Shown here one piece after another: positions 23,514-35,833 of a stretch of DNA of 64,000 bases (position 1 is the stretch's first letter; the number at the start of each line of letters is the position of its first letter). Origin of the DNA: Emmonsiellopsis sp. PD_33 (lineage: Eukaryota; Ascomycota; Eurotiomycetes; Onygenales; Ajellomycetaceae). Location: NCBI GenBank assembly GCA_032988165.1, contig JANTQF010000015.1, forward strand, positions 62,001 to 126,000, given 5' to 3'. A program made the translations under genes and the position numbers. The notes below the pieces were generated by a model, which saw only the letters and a list, made by a program, of their open reading frames with translations, searched no databases and had not been told where the DNA came from.

Positions 23514-25170
23514 ATGCCTCGAAAATCCCTAGCCACCAGCCTCCTCCTGGCCATCTTACCTCTGACCGTCCCAGCCCAAGAAGCCGCCCCAGCCCCTGAG
23601 CTCACCTACGCAGGCGGCTACAAGGTCGCCGCAACTCCTCCCGTCCGCAGCGGCATCAAAGTCGAGCATGGACCCTACGCTGGGGGCCCAGCCCTCACTA
23701 CTGGCGCCCTAAAGGGGACGGTCACGTTGGGGACGGCGATCACACCGGCACCACCCTTGCCAGATGCGGCAACTTATCCAAGTGATGGAAAACTTCATGA
23801 ACCGCAGCCGGCACCGTATGTGCCTGGTGGCGGGCTGGGAACTAATGGGACCGCGCCGGTATATAATGCAAAGAGTGATTTTGATTTTGAGAGTTTGGTA
23901 TGTACACTGCGACCAACATCCATTCATATATACACAAACCCCGCTAAGTAATCCCCCCTTTTCTGTACAGGCCCTAGCCCTCTACGTTGAATGGTTTGAA
24001 CTGGACCTCTTCGCCTACGGCCTGCAAAAATTCACAGAAGAAGAATTCCGCGCCGCAGGTCTGACACCCGCCGACCGCACTCTCATCCAATTCATGTCCG
24101 ACCAAGAAGTCGGCCACGCAACGCTGCTCAGCAACATCCTCGGCCCCGCCGCCCCCATGCAATGCAACTACAACTACCCCTTCACCACCGTCCGCGAGTG
24201 GCTCGATTTCTGCCAAAAGGTCGCCCGCCTCGGCGAGAGCAGCGTCTTCGGCTTCCTCCCCCATCTCAACTCGCGCGAAGCAGCCATCCTGCTCCTCCAA
24301 GCCATCTCCACCGAATCCAGACAGCAAATTATCTTCCGGCAACTCTCCGGACTGTTCCCCATGCCCGTATGGTTCGAAGTCGCCGTACCACAGTCTTGGG
24401 GCTGGTCGCTTCTCGCCCCCTACATCGCCTCCTGCCCAGCAGGCCAGACCCGGCTGGTCTGGCGGAACTTCCCCGCGCTGTCCATCATCGACCAACCCAA
24501 CCCGGCCCGCGTGGACCCCGCAGCGGGGACCAACGAGACAGTCGGGCCCTGGCTAAACAGCCTCAATTCTACGGGCATCCCACCGGCGCAGCTGCGCAAT
24601 GCGTCCACGCCGGACTGTGGACCGGCCGTCATCGCGAATTCCACACCGCCCTTGTCGTTTCCCGGTCGCCCTGTGAAATTGTCCTGGGAGGCGCCGGGCA
24701 AGCCTGTCGGGCCGAATAATAGCTATGTTACTAGTACGCAGGCGGGCAAGCCGATGTATGTCGCGTGGGTTACGCAGTTGAATGTTACCTATTCGCCATT
24801 GACGAATGTCATGATGTCTGGTGGTGGGAACATGACTGGGGGAGGAGGAGGGGCAGGGAATGGTACTGCTGGTGGTGCTGGTGGTGCTGGTGGTGGAAAT
24901 GATACTGCTGGTGGTGCTGGTGGTGGAAATGGTACCGCTGGTGGTGGCGCCGGCGCTGGAGGTGGTGCGAGCAATGGTACCGCAAGTTCGGGGATTATCA
25001 CGACAGGCCAAACGATCCAGCCTGATCTGGCCACGTTCGCAGGCGATCCGGCGATTAATGGGACCATCTTTATCGCGATTACGGATACGAATTTGTACGT
25101 TACGCCGTTTAATCTTAGCATGATTAATCCTCATGTTGTTGCGGGGCCGGCGATTTATCAGGCTGGTTGA
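23514..25170 (+). CDS. rds1: Rds1-like stress-response protein (ferritin-like domain), secreted
   Basis: 527 aa from two exons (23514-23897, 23971-25170) separated by a 73-nt GT-AG intron. Residues 1-21 form a signal peptide ending near TVPAQ. The body matches the fungal Rds1 family, named after fission yeast rds1, with a ferritin-like helical core: YVEWFELDLFAYGLQKF begins the first helix, FMSDQEVGHATLL has the E-x-x-H pair of ferritin-like metal sites, and ISTESRQQIIFRQL follows. The C-terminal third holds a Gly/Ala/Asn-rich repeat (about 24,826-24,990) with several N-x-T sequons, then a conserved-looking beta-rich tail. It is likely secreted or wall-bound and glycosylated; a metal-binding role is inferred. 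In yeast rds1 responds to nutrients, ammonia and stress; regulation here is unknown. It is convergent with the ABC transporter. Confidence 0.9.
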
Positions 25171-25833
25171 AGAGAGTTTTTTTTTTGGGGGTTGGGTTTG
25201 AAATGGATAGGTAGGTATTTGGGAACTTTGTTCCCTTCTTTTCTTTTTTTAATGTTATGTAATTGAAAAGTTCTGCGGGTTGGTAGAAGGGTAGGCGGGA
25301 CTTGATGGAGGGATGGTATATTCGTTTGGACCATGGGAACGTGGAGGGGGCCGCTGTGGTGTTCATGACTGAATGGAAAAGTTTCAGGGGTGGCGGATTG
25401 ATAGGGGAAAGATGGGGTTTGCTTTGAATTAATTTCTAATGTGAATTAGATATATCCCTTTTTCTCCCCCTTTTCTATGGAACTTCTCTGAAGGCGTAGG
25501 CAGTAAGAAGGAGGCATGAGAATGTAAAGCGCTGTGTTAATACAAAAAAGGGGGGCTTTATGGTTTTGAACCCGTTTCTTAAAGTTGCTGCTTGTCTTCA
25601 TTCCCCTCTTGAGGTATAATATTATATTACAAAAAAATTACTCTATTCAACAAAATTATAATTTAAGCGAAAGGAAAGGGAAGATGAGTATGAGTGGAGC
25701 TAGTTAAATGAGCGGGGAAAGATGATCATAATACCGAAATTTAAGGGGTGTTGTTAGGAGAGGAGAGGGGTATCAAGATCATCTAAGCGCCGTGAGAGCG
25801 GGGAGCATGCGTTTCGCACAATCAATATGCGTT
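25171..25833. other. Intergenic between convergent rds1 and ABC transporter
   Basis: A tail-to-tail spacer with T-rich and A-rich runs, likely holding both 3' UTRs and poly(A) sites. No gene. Confidence 0.6.
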
Positions 25834-28800
25834 TTACCGATCGAGAGCTTGAGATTGGCACTATTATCCGCCCCCACGTCAGCATCCATCCACAACGAAA
25901 AACCTAGCAAATAAATAAATACGAAAACATACCATCTCATAATAAGCCCCCCTATTCTTAATCAGCGCGGCATGGGTGCCGACTTCCAAAATCCCGCCCT
26001 CCCCAAACACAAAAATGGTATCCGCATTCTGCACCGTCGCCAGCCGATGCGCAACCACCACCACCGTCCTCCCCTTGGCGGTCCGCTCAATAGCTTCTTG
26101 TACGTGCTTCTCGGACTCGGAATCTAGACTGGAGGTTGCTTCGTCGAGGAGGAGAAGGCTGGGGCTTCGGAGGAGGGCGCGGGCGATGCAGATCCGCTGC
26201 TTTTGGCCACCGCTCATGGCGAGGCCGCGGAGGCCGACGTCCGTGTTGTAGCCTGGACGGAGCATTGGTTAGATATGTTGGTGCCGGTGTGGTGTGGAGT
26301 AGTGTAGACTGACCTTCTGGAAGAGAGACGATGAAGTCATGGATATTGGCGTCTTTGGCGGCTTGTTGGATATCATCGTCTGTGACGGTGGTGGGGTCCA
26401 CGCCTAGGGTAATGTTGTCCTTGACTGAGCCTTTGTGGTTGTTAATATCTTTTGTTGGTAGATGTTGGTGCTTGTGGGGGGAGGGGGGGTCACCTTGGTA
26501 TAAATTCGGTTCTTGGGATACTAAAGAGACCGATTGTCGGTAAGAGGAGGTGTCGAGGGAGCGGAGCTCGTGTCCGTCGATGATAACTGAACCATCTTGG
26601 TAGTCGTAAAATCTGCGAATAGGAGAATTAGAGGCGGAGTTCGGGATAGCGCAAAGAGGTAGGTTAAATGGAAATAGAGGAAATAGCCGGGACCTACTTT
26701 TCGAGGATTCCTATGACTGTTGACTTCCCGCATCCTTTGACGTGTTAGAATGGATATTCAAGTAGATTGAACTGATACCAGGACATACCGGATGCCCCAA
26801 CCAACGCGACAAATTGCCCTTTCTCGACCTATTTCGCCAACGTCAAAAAAAAGCTTTATGGTATAGGAATAATGTAGGTGGATTTAGACATACCGTGAAA
26901 CTAAGATTCTTGAACACAGTAACATCTCGCGTTGGATACTTGAAAGACACAGATTTAAACTCAATCCGTGGGCCACCTTCATAACGCTCGACAAATATTT
27001 TATCATCATCGTTACTACTTTCCGGCTCCCGGACGCTGAATATTCGATTGGATGCTCCGGCGGCTTGCGCGACGTCTGTATAGAGTTAGGAAATACAGCC
27101 GGGGTCAATCCAGGGTCATTAGTTATAGAGCCTTACTTGGTGTTATACTTCCAAATTGCCCAGCGGTTTGACCACCCTACTTCTATTAGCTGAATTGCCC
27201 AGTCCATTAGAGGGACTTATTTACCAAAACAACAGCAATATAAATAACCATAAACTGAAGGACATCGTACTCGAACGTACTAAGTAGTTGGCCGCCATAC
27301 CTATAGGTTCAATTAGTCACAGTCGACAATAAAAGGGGAAACAAAGTAAATACCAAAAGCATAAGGCCATGCAGGGAAGATCAATACTATCCGAGGCAGA
27401 GAAGATTACCATGGCAAACCTTGCCCTTATGAATGCCTTCTTCACATGATCTTTCAGAAGGTCAGAGTAGCGAGTGGTGATCATATCTTCAAGAGTTAAT
27501 GAAGTAACAGTCCGAAAGGCACCGATAGCTTCTGATGCGAACTGCGAACTCTCCTGGAAAACAGCTTGGTTCATCTCGACGAATTGTATCTCGTACCTCA
27601 TCCGGATAAACATGGCGATGATAATTAGCGGAAAGGCTGAGAACATTGCAACCAACGTCAGTTTCCACCCAAAGGCGAAAGATATCGCGAGGCATCCGAT
27701 GACGGTGAATACGGAAATGAGGGGATATGCTAGTTGAAGACCGAAAATCTGTTGCAGTTGTGTTGGGTCTGTGGAGAGGCGACCCGACAAGGAACCAGTG
27801 GAATTCTCTTGCATGTCATAAAACGGAATGTGTTTTGCCAGTATATTTTCGAAATATTCTTGCCGATAAGTTGTGCACATGTACTGACAATGATTAGCTT
27901 GATGACAACAGGTGGCTGGAGGATCTTACCGTTCCCACAGCCGATGATGTCCATCCCAATACAAAGTGAGAAATGCCCACAGCAACGGCGAGAACGACGA
28001 ACATGAGAGACCAGAATTGGCTTCGTTCGAGCATTGCGGGACCTTCTAGCTGGAATACAGTGGTAAGTTGGGCAAAGATGAAGCTTTGGAGGGAGAGGAC
28101 AGCTGATCCAAGAATGTTAGCCATACGTACAACAGAACCATCATCTATCCACTTCCCTTGAAAACATGAGAACTGATACACGAGAGGGTGCATTTCTTAC
28201 CTCCAGCCCCAGCAGCGCCGACAACTATGCTAACGTAAAGCGGCCAATACTTCCTCTGCTCCCAAAGGAGGAGCCCAACTAAGCCTACTAGCGATCTCTT
28301 TTCGTATGCCGTTTCGCTCGTCTGTTCCGCTGCTGCGCCTGGCTCGGATTTACGACGTTCCTCCGTCAAAATATTGGATTCCTGTATTTGATCCTTCGAC
28401 TCAACTTCAGTTTCCAAATCAGAGCTCTCATCGCCCATTTCCAGGCGTTGGTTTTCCACGAGTTCGTAGTATATCCCTTTCTGCCTGAGGAGCTCTTCGT
28501 GCGTTCCTTGCTCAAAAGATTCGCCTCCTTTGAGCACAATGATATTGTCCGCTTTCTTGATCGTCGACAATCTGTGGGCGATGGTGATTGTGGTACGATT
28601 TTTTGATACACGGTCGAGTGCCTCCTGAACAATGCGTTCACCATGCACGTCGATTGAACTGGTTGCCTCGTCCAGTATAAGTATGGGTGGTCGTTTGATT
28701 ATGCTTCGGGCAATGGCAAGGCGCTGGCGTTGGCCACCACTAAGCTTTAATCCACCCTCTCCAACCATGGTGTCATATTTCTAATACGAATTAGATGCAA

Positions 28801-30875
28801 AGCTTGCCTGCAAAAAAAGAGGATAAAGGTCTCACCAGGGGCAATCTTTCAATATACTCGGACGCAAATGCTTCCTGACATGCTTCTTTAACCAGGTCTC
28901 TTTTTACCTCCTCAGTTTCATTCTCCCACTGAGAACCCACCAGACCGTATGCAACGTTCTGATAGATGGATGAGTTAAAAATAAATGGTTCCTGCTGAAC
29001 GAGTCCTATCTGGGACCTCCACCACTTGAGATCAAGATCATCGATTCTATAACGGTTGATCGTGATCTCTCCACTATTAGGGACTGCGTCATTCTCATCC
29101 AATTTATCATTGGGAGGGTCCTCATTTTCTGGTGAGGTGGTATCAGGTAGGGACCCTTCTTCAAATTGGTTTCCAATCTGGTACCAGCGTTCGAGAAGTG
29201 CAACTATGGTACTTTTACCACACCCAGATGGCCCAACAAGGGCAGTCAACTTCCCAGCTGGTATGTGGAGAGACAAACTATTGAGAATTTTCGCCTTGGG
29301 TCGGCTTGGATAGGAAAATGTCACGTCTTTGAAGTAGATGTCATCCGAAGTCGAGACATCCAAACTCTTTAGCCCAGATTTTTTGAGCTTCGGGGCATCG
29401 ATCATTTCGAAAAAGTAGGTCGACGCACTCACTGCTTGCGTAATATCAAGAATAGGGCGTAGAATAAACGACAGGGTGGATATAATTAGAAGCACGGAAA
29501 AAACAACCCTACACGCGGAGGAATGTTAGATATGTTCACAAAGTCAACGTGGGATACAAAAAAGTCAAGTTGGGAGATTCTCACGTAACTAGCGGACCAA
29601 CACCTGAAAGGTTTCCTGAATTGTACTGCTTAACTCCAAACCAAAAGGTCAAGGCAAAGCTACCGTACATCGCGAAATTTGCCGGTGCTGTCTGTATGCC
29701 GGTAAGAGGCCCCAAGCCTAAGCCTCGCTTTCGCGACACTGAAACCCATTCAGCATATCGAGCAGCTAGTCTCCCCTCGGCGCCGCACGCCACGATAGTC
29801 CGAATCGAGCCAAGGGCCTCCGTGGCAATTGAAGAAGCCTTCTCGTCGGCCTTTTCAACGCTTTTGTAGGCCTTCATGTAGATGGGAAGAGTTCCGCCGT
29901 TAACTAATGAGATAAACACCATGGACGTGCTTGCGAGCAATGTCAACGACCAGGAGAAGCGGAAAGCGACTGCATAAGCCCCGATAACTAGAGCACTCGA
30001 TTGGATTAACAAAGCGATTCTATCTGATATACCTGCTTGCACAGTATTTGATGAGGTCGTGATAGTGGTCGTTGGCCTTCCTGGAGGGAGCGAATCGAAA
30101 ACACTAATGGGCTGGCTGAAAAGTGCACTGAGGTATGACAAACGAAGACGGGCAGAAATTCGGATTCCGGTCATTCGAAGACAAAACTTGAACACTGTCA
30201 ACTTGGTTTTCACTGTCGAATTCCTTCGGATAGACTTGCCGTTGAAATGTACCCAAGCACAAATTTTCCAATGAATAGATAAACCAGGAACAGCCTGCGA
30301 ATGTTATCAGTTCAATCTATATCGTCCACTAGAATGCTTTATCCTCATAATTGGTCTCATCTTGCGTTATGCCGCGAGATAAGAGTATACTAACACGTTA
30401 CGGTTCACAGCCCCCGTGAAGTCGTCCTTGGTGACCCCTGAGCCGGGGATAAAATATCCATTGAAGTCGTCCACAAGATTCCCTACAAACAACCAGCCGT
30501 CAGACTCTGTGCAATTGAAATGGGGAGTTCTCCGGATATGAAGGAGGACCAACCAAACACAACGTTCATCAAAGGAAGCGTCTTTAATAGTCGTTAGCTT
30601 ATTCAGAAGTACTAGTAGCTATATCCGCAGCCCATCAAATGGTAGGTAGATACGTACAACTCCCGCACCCACGGCGCAAATTGCAGCAAGCGACATCATA
30701 AACTTATCGAGGGCGGTTCCATGGCCCAGCATTCGCTTCAGAACGCAATGTAAGCGGAAAAAAGCGTATATATAAAAGGCGAGCTCTTCAGACTTACCCA
30801 GAAATTCCTCCACGGTGGACTCGGCTCCGCCTCAGGCTCCTTGCCAGCCTCAGGCTCCCCAGGCTGGCTCCCCAT
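25834..30875 (-). CDS. ABCB-type full ABC transporter (MDR/Pmd1-like)
   Basis: A 1280-aa full-size exporter (TMD1-NBD1-TMD2-NBD2) assembled from 19 exons: 30875-30798, 30735-30658, 30581-30554, 30482-30395, 30294-30240, 30186-29585, 29508-28836, 28780-28201, 28102-27930, 27883-27354, 27300-27225, 27176-27137, 27075-26894, 26828-26789, 26734-26698, 26612-26494, 26430-26314, 26252-25933, 25860-25834. All phases agree. NBD1 has Walker A GPSGCGKST (about residue 402), Q-loop VQQEPF, signature KLSGGQRQR, Walker B ILILDEATSSID and H-loop IAHRL. NBD2 has GASGCGKST (about 1072), signature AMSGGQKQR, LLLLDEATSSLD and VAHRL. The C-terminus CQSQALDR is typical. Both ATP sites look catalytic. The expected role is drug or lipid export at the plasma membrane; the substrate is unknown. 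An acidic insert follows Walker A of NBD1. Intron 5 appears to use a GC donor. Confidence 0.9.
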
Positions 30876-33601
30876 GACGGCTTGTGCAAGTTAATCGACC
30901 GTTAAAGTGGTGGTGAGAAGGACATGAATATTTCGAGCGTCGAATTGTTTGTTTGCGAATCCTCGAGTCTCCCCTATTTCAAGAAGACTTGAAACCTTGC
31001 AATGCGAAACCGCGTCGTTATTTCGCTTAGCTATGGCCAGCCGGGCTCGGCGATGAGCTGGCTAATAAATAGTGGTTAAATTTTAGCACGGTTTGTGACG
31101 AGTCATCGCAGGGATGCTTCCGCGTATTCCAATCACTTTGAGAATCTTCCCAGTGCCTGGCTCCTTGGCGACATAAAAACGGTTGCCTGGAGGCTGGGAG
31201 TTACTCAAGTACTCAAGATGTCCTCACGATCCCCTTTCGGAGTTCCGTGGTTGAAGACGAGGATTGCAGATTTCGAAGGCTGATTTCCGAGTATGAGGCA
31301 CCCTCATAGTATTTATTGGCTGAGCAAAACTGGACAAGAGGACAAACATTCTGCAAGGCCATCAGCTCCGGCTCTCCTTGCAAGGTGTCCCAAAAGAGAC
31401 TGTGCTCGATGAAGCACGACGTACATTGCACTAGCAAGGGTCCATCAAGGGGCTGCCGCAAACTGTGGCGGGACATGTGGCTAGTCAACGACGGAGGGGG
31501 GTTGAGACTGCGAGGCTGACAGGGCAGAACGGGCGAGGACGAGAAAATGGAAATATCTAACTAATGTGGCTGGTGATATCTTCTTAATTGGCTCGTAACC
31601 TACTAGTAACTAAAAACTACGGAGTACATTCGTCCGCCTTATGGTCAATAGATTTTACATGCTCGCTACATTATTAATGAACCATTGCGTAGCTGTTGAT
31701 GCTCCTATGAAAAGGCGAACATCTTCAATTTGTTACAAAAATTCTGCCCAATATGATTTTACGTAAATTTTAGCGCCACGAAACGTCCAACATACGGAAA
31801 TTATGTTTCACTCCGGTCAGAATGTTGATCTGGGATCTGGTGGGGACTTTTGATCAGAAATAGTGCCTTTTTTATTAATAGAGCGGGGAGTATCCGTAGT
31901 AGCGTCTAAAAAGACTTGAATACCCCAATGTCTGTGTTTAACTGTGATGGTTGATATAGAAATTGGAGTGCGCTCTCTATGAGACAAAACCAGCATCAAA
32001 GATGTTAACATCAACATGGTGTAGCCTGGCTATTTATTCTCCTATCCATCTCGTCAAAGGCCAACTGACACATCGAGGATGATACTCATGAGGCGATACG
32101 TATGGCATGGAACCGGCAGGAGCCATATAAAATTGAGAAATGCTTCCCTCATTCCAAATACCGTTCGAGGAAAGCCACTGCATCCAAAATCGATGGATCA
32201 AGCCGTCTGCTTGTGGTGCTTATGTCACAGCAGTATCAGAACCTAGCCCCAAAATCTAGATTCGCAAAATACTCTCCTGGTGGGGCCGGCTTCTCGTTGT
32301 TTGCAAAGCCACTTGAGATCAAGTAGGTGGACGATGCGACCGCGTCGAAGTCTGTATAGGACGGCTTTGCAGTTATGGATCTGTTCTGAGGGTGAAGAGA
32401 GCCCTAATATCTGCCTCCATGGAAGCAAACATAACAGATTGGCAGCCCAGTATCCATGAAATATAGTACTGGACAAATATGGATGCATGCACAAGCTAGA
32501 CAAAATTGTTTCATGCAGGGGAACTCCTAGTATGATGTCCCTTTTTCCGACTTGCCCCCTTGGCTCAGGACAGGGCAGGTCTCGGGATTTAATTGGGCGG
32601 GCGAGACACGCAAGCATCTGTCGTCCGGCAGACGAATTCTAGGACGGGACTGAAATAGCTGGTGCTATTTTGAGATCTCGAACCCTAGACCGCGAAGTGT
32701 ACTCCGTACGGCTGGATAAAGTGTCGAAGCATAGACGCTTTCATTGCCCGGCGAAAAGGCGGGGCATGAGGATAAAACAAGGAGTCGATAGGAGTCTCAG
32801 ACAGGAAGAATGTCAACCCAACAGCCAATGATGCTAGAAACAGGCTTAATTGTGGTATCTGAGGTCTGCTTCCCGTGATCACCGACGAATCGATAATTCT
32901 GACAGGCAAGTTCTCCTGTATACTGGTCTCCATCGCCCCGTAAACTTCTCGATCCAATGTGTGCCTCGATTTCGTGCCTGAATATATTCATCACCGGAAC
33001 CCGGAGAACAGACATGGATCCCCTCATTTTTTGGAAAAGGGGGAGTTGAATATGATGGAATATTGCCCAAGTTTGTTGAACGCGGTTCTATCTTCCACTG
33101 GGTGTAAATGACTTGTCCGTTATCCGACCAAGAGAAAGGAAACCACGAGAAACGGGAAATGATGAGGAAAACACATACATAAATTCAACAACAGCAAAGG
33201 GGAGCGGAATAGATATGCGGGGGAAGGTCTTCGGTCTCCGCTGCTAACTCGGCAAGGGAACCTGGCACTATTCCTATTCTGGCAGGTCCATCCGAACCCG
33301 GCTATCTCCCATGGTTCTTCTCGGCATTGACCCCGCCGGCCGGGCTGGAATTCCAGATGCATCGGCTATCAGTGAAAATATTTCTGAGGAGAGCCTTATC
33401 AGCGGAATTAGCGGCCTTCGTTGATATGGGGTTGTTTCCACTCTCTGCACAGCAGAGCGGCTCTTTCATCACCTCTCTCGGCTCTCTGTTCCTATAAAGG
33501 CCAAAGAAACCCCCTCCCTCGAGCTCTGGCTGATAATCTGCTTTGCCCCCTGCCCCTATTTGTGCCCATTCTTTAATAACAATCCCACCATCTACCCCAC
33601 C
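30876..33601. promoter_or_regulatory. 2.7-kb divergent intergenic region (ABC transporter / amine oxidase)
   Basis: Separates the divergent ABC transporter and amine oxidase genes and must hold both promoters. A TATAAA at 33,493-33,498 lies about 105 bp before the amine oxidase ATG. Small open frames on both strands showed no recognisable protein. The 31,550-32,050 part is relatively AT-rich but retains CpG, so it is not RIP-damaged repeat. Confidence 0.5.
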
Positions 33602-35833
33602 ATGTCCCCCCCTCACCCCTTCGATCCCCTTCGTCCTGACGAAGTCAGCCTTGCCGTCAAGATTCTCCAGGCATCATTTCCCGGCGTGAGGCTACGCTTC
33701 AAGGTGATTGATGTCCAGGAACCAATCAAGAGAGAAGTCGTGCCATATCTCGAAGCAGAGAGGCTAGGCACTCCCTTGCCCGCGAAGCCAACTCGGTTTA
33801 TCCATGCCTTATTCCACAGACTCGATACCAGAGCCTTTTTGAAGGCGCTGATCAACGTAGACACAAAATCAATAGTTTCCGTGAAGGAGCTTCCTAAAGA
33901 TGTCCAGGTAAGCTTTGGGATCCGTTGGGCAGGAAACAGCACTCATCGCCGGAACAAAAGAATTCTAACCATCTCAACAGGGACCCGTCGACGTGGACGA
34001 AATGATCGAAATTGAGCAACTTTGCATGAAGCACCCCACAGTCTTGGCAGAGATTGAAAAACTCAAGCTTCCTGCCGGCGTTACCGTTCTCAACGATCCT
34101 TGGATCTACGGCTGCGATGACCAAAACGAGACCAGACGGCTCTTCCAATGTTATATGTACATGGCAGATACAAACCACACACAGGCAAATCACTATTCGT
34201 TGCCACTGGCATTCTCTCCCGTCTTCGATGGCCTCACCCATGAACTTGTGCGCATGGACTATCTCCCAACCGGCACGGATCACTCAATCGCGCCCACAAG
34301 CCCATGGAAGCCCGTCAAATCCATCCAGTACGCCCACGACCTTTTGGAGGAACCTTTGCGGACAGACCTGAAGCCATATATCGTTCAGCAGCCCGAGGGT
34401 GCATCCTTTACCGTTAATGGCAATGCGGTGCATTGGCAGAAGTGGAATTTTAGAGTCGGGTTCAATTACCGTGATGGCCTGGTGTTGTATGGCGTCACAT
34501 ATGACAAGCGCAATGTGTTCTATCGGCTGTCCGTGTCTGAGATGACTGTTCCGTATGGCGGTATGTTCAAGTTAATGTCCCATGGGTTGGTTAACATGCT
34601 GACCTCCACCATCAAGATCCCCGAGCACCATTCCATCGCAAACAAGCGTTTGATGCCGGAGACGTCGGCTTTGGCGTAACCGCCAACCAGCTTTCTCTGG
34701 GTTGTGACTGTCTCGGCCACATAAAATACTTCAACGGGTGCCGAGCAGACTCCACCGGAAACCCAGTACTCCTGGAAAACGTAGTCTGCCTACATGAGCA
34801 GGACGCAGGCCTGCAGCACAAACACACCAATTACCGCACCGGCGAAGCAACCGTTGTTAGGAACAGACAACTAGTTGTCCAGATGATCTGCACAGTCTCC
34901 AACTATGAGTATATCTTCGCCTGGGTTTTCGACCAAGCCGGAGGAATCGAGCTAGAGGTGCGCGCCACTGGTATTCTTTCCACAATGCCTATCGATAACG
35001 CGGATGGCACCACCGTCCCCTGGGGCACGAACGTTGGACCCGGCGTCATGGCCGGTTACCATCAACATCTCTTCTCCATGCGGGTTGACCCGGCGATTGA
35101 CGGCTACAACAACACCGTAATCTACCAAGACAGCGTGCCAATGGCCGATGATCCGGTCACCAACCCATACGGAGTGGGATACACGGCAGAGACCACAGTT
35201 CTCAAGACCGCGGGCACGGCTGAGAGCAACGTTGAAAAGGCCCGTGTATTCAAAATCCGCAATGATAACGTTATCAATCCCACTTCGCGGAAGCCTGTAG
35301 CCTACAAGTTGCAATCGCCTCCTACTCAATTGATGGTCATGCTTCCACGAAGCTTCAACCGGAGACGTGCCCAGTTTGCCACCAAGCCAGTTTGGGTGTC
35401 CACATACCAGGATGGTGAGCTGTATGCGGCCGGCGAATTCACGAATCAGAGCAAGCAGAGCGATGGTGTAGAGGTGTGGACTGGACGGAAGGATAATGTT
35501 GAGAATGCCGATGTGGTGCTGTGGCACAGTAAGTCCGCCCCATATATAGTAGTTATATCTGTTTTTTTGGTCTCCTTTTAATAGACCCGCGTAACTAACC
35601 ATCTCCATCAACCAGCATTCGGCCTCACCCACAACCCACGACCTGAGGATTTCCCCGTCATGCCCGTCGAAAGAATCAGCATCATGCTAAAGCCAGATGG
35701 CTTCTTCGAGAAGAACCCTGCCCTCGACGTTCCTCAATCTAATCAATCGTTCAACCGTTCTCAACTACACGAGGACGCAAAGCCAGCAGCAGCCAAAGCT
35801 TGCCATTGCCCATCGAAGTCGGCTAGACTGTGA
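33602..35833 (+). CDS. Copper amine oxidase (topaquinone enzyme), probably peroxisomal
   Basis: 671 aa in four exons: 33602-33907, 33981-34560, 34617-35528, 35616-35833. It oxidises primary amines to aldehyde, ammonia and hydrogen peroxide. The N-terminal N2/N3 domains lead into the catalytic region. The TPQ precursor is Tyr392 in VSNYEYIF. Copper ligands are His444 and His446 in YHQHLF and His605 in THNPRPEDFPVMPVE. The FDAGD and LGCDCLG motifs before the cofactor are the family's signature, with Asp of FDxG the expected catalytic base. The chain ends SARL, whose last three residues fit a type-1 peroxisomal targeting signal; fungal methylamine and benzylamine oxidases are peroxisomal. There is no signal peptide. 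Length and motifs indicate an intact enzyme that lets the fungus use amines as nitrogen source. Substrate preference is unknown. Confidence 0.93.

Noticed and set aside
24553..25134. Long minus-strand ORFs (up to 193 codons), one Pro-rich
   Set aside because: They are shadows of the Gly/Thr-rich coding strand of Rds1, which has a signal peptide, family motifs and consistent splicing.
32243..32617. 124-codon minus-strand ORF between the ABC transporter and the amine oxidase
   Set aside because: No motif, no neighbouring exons; probably chance.
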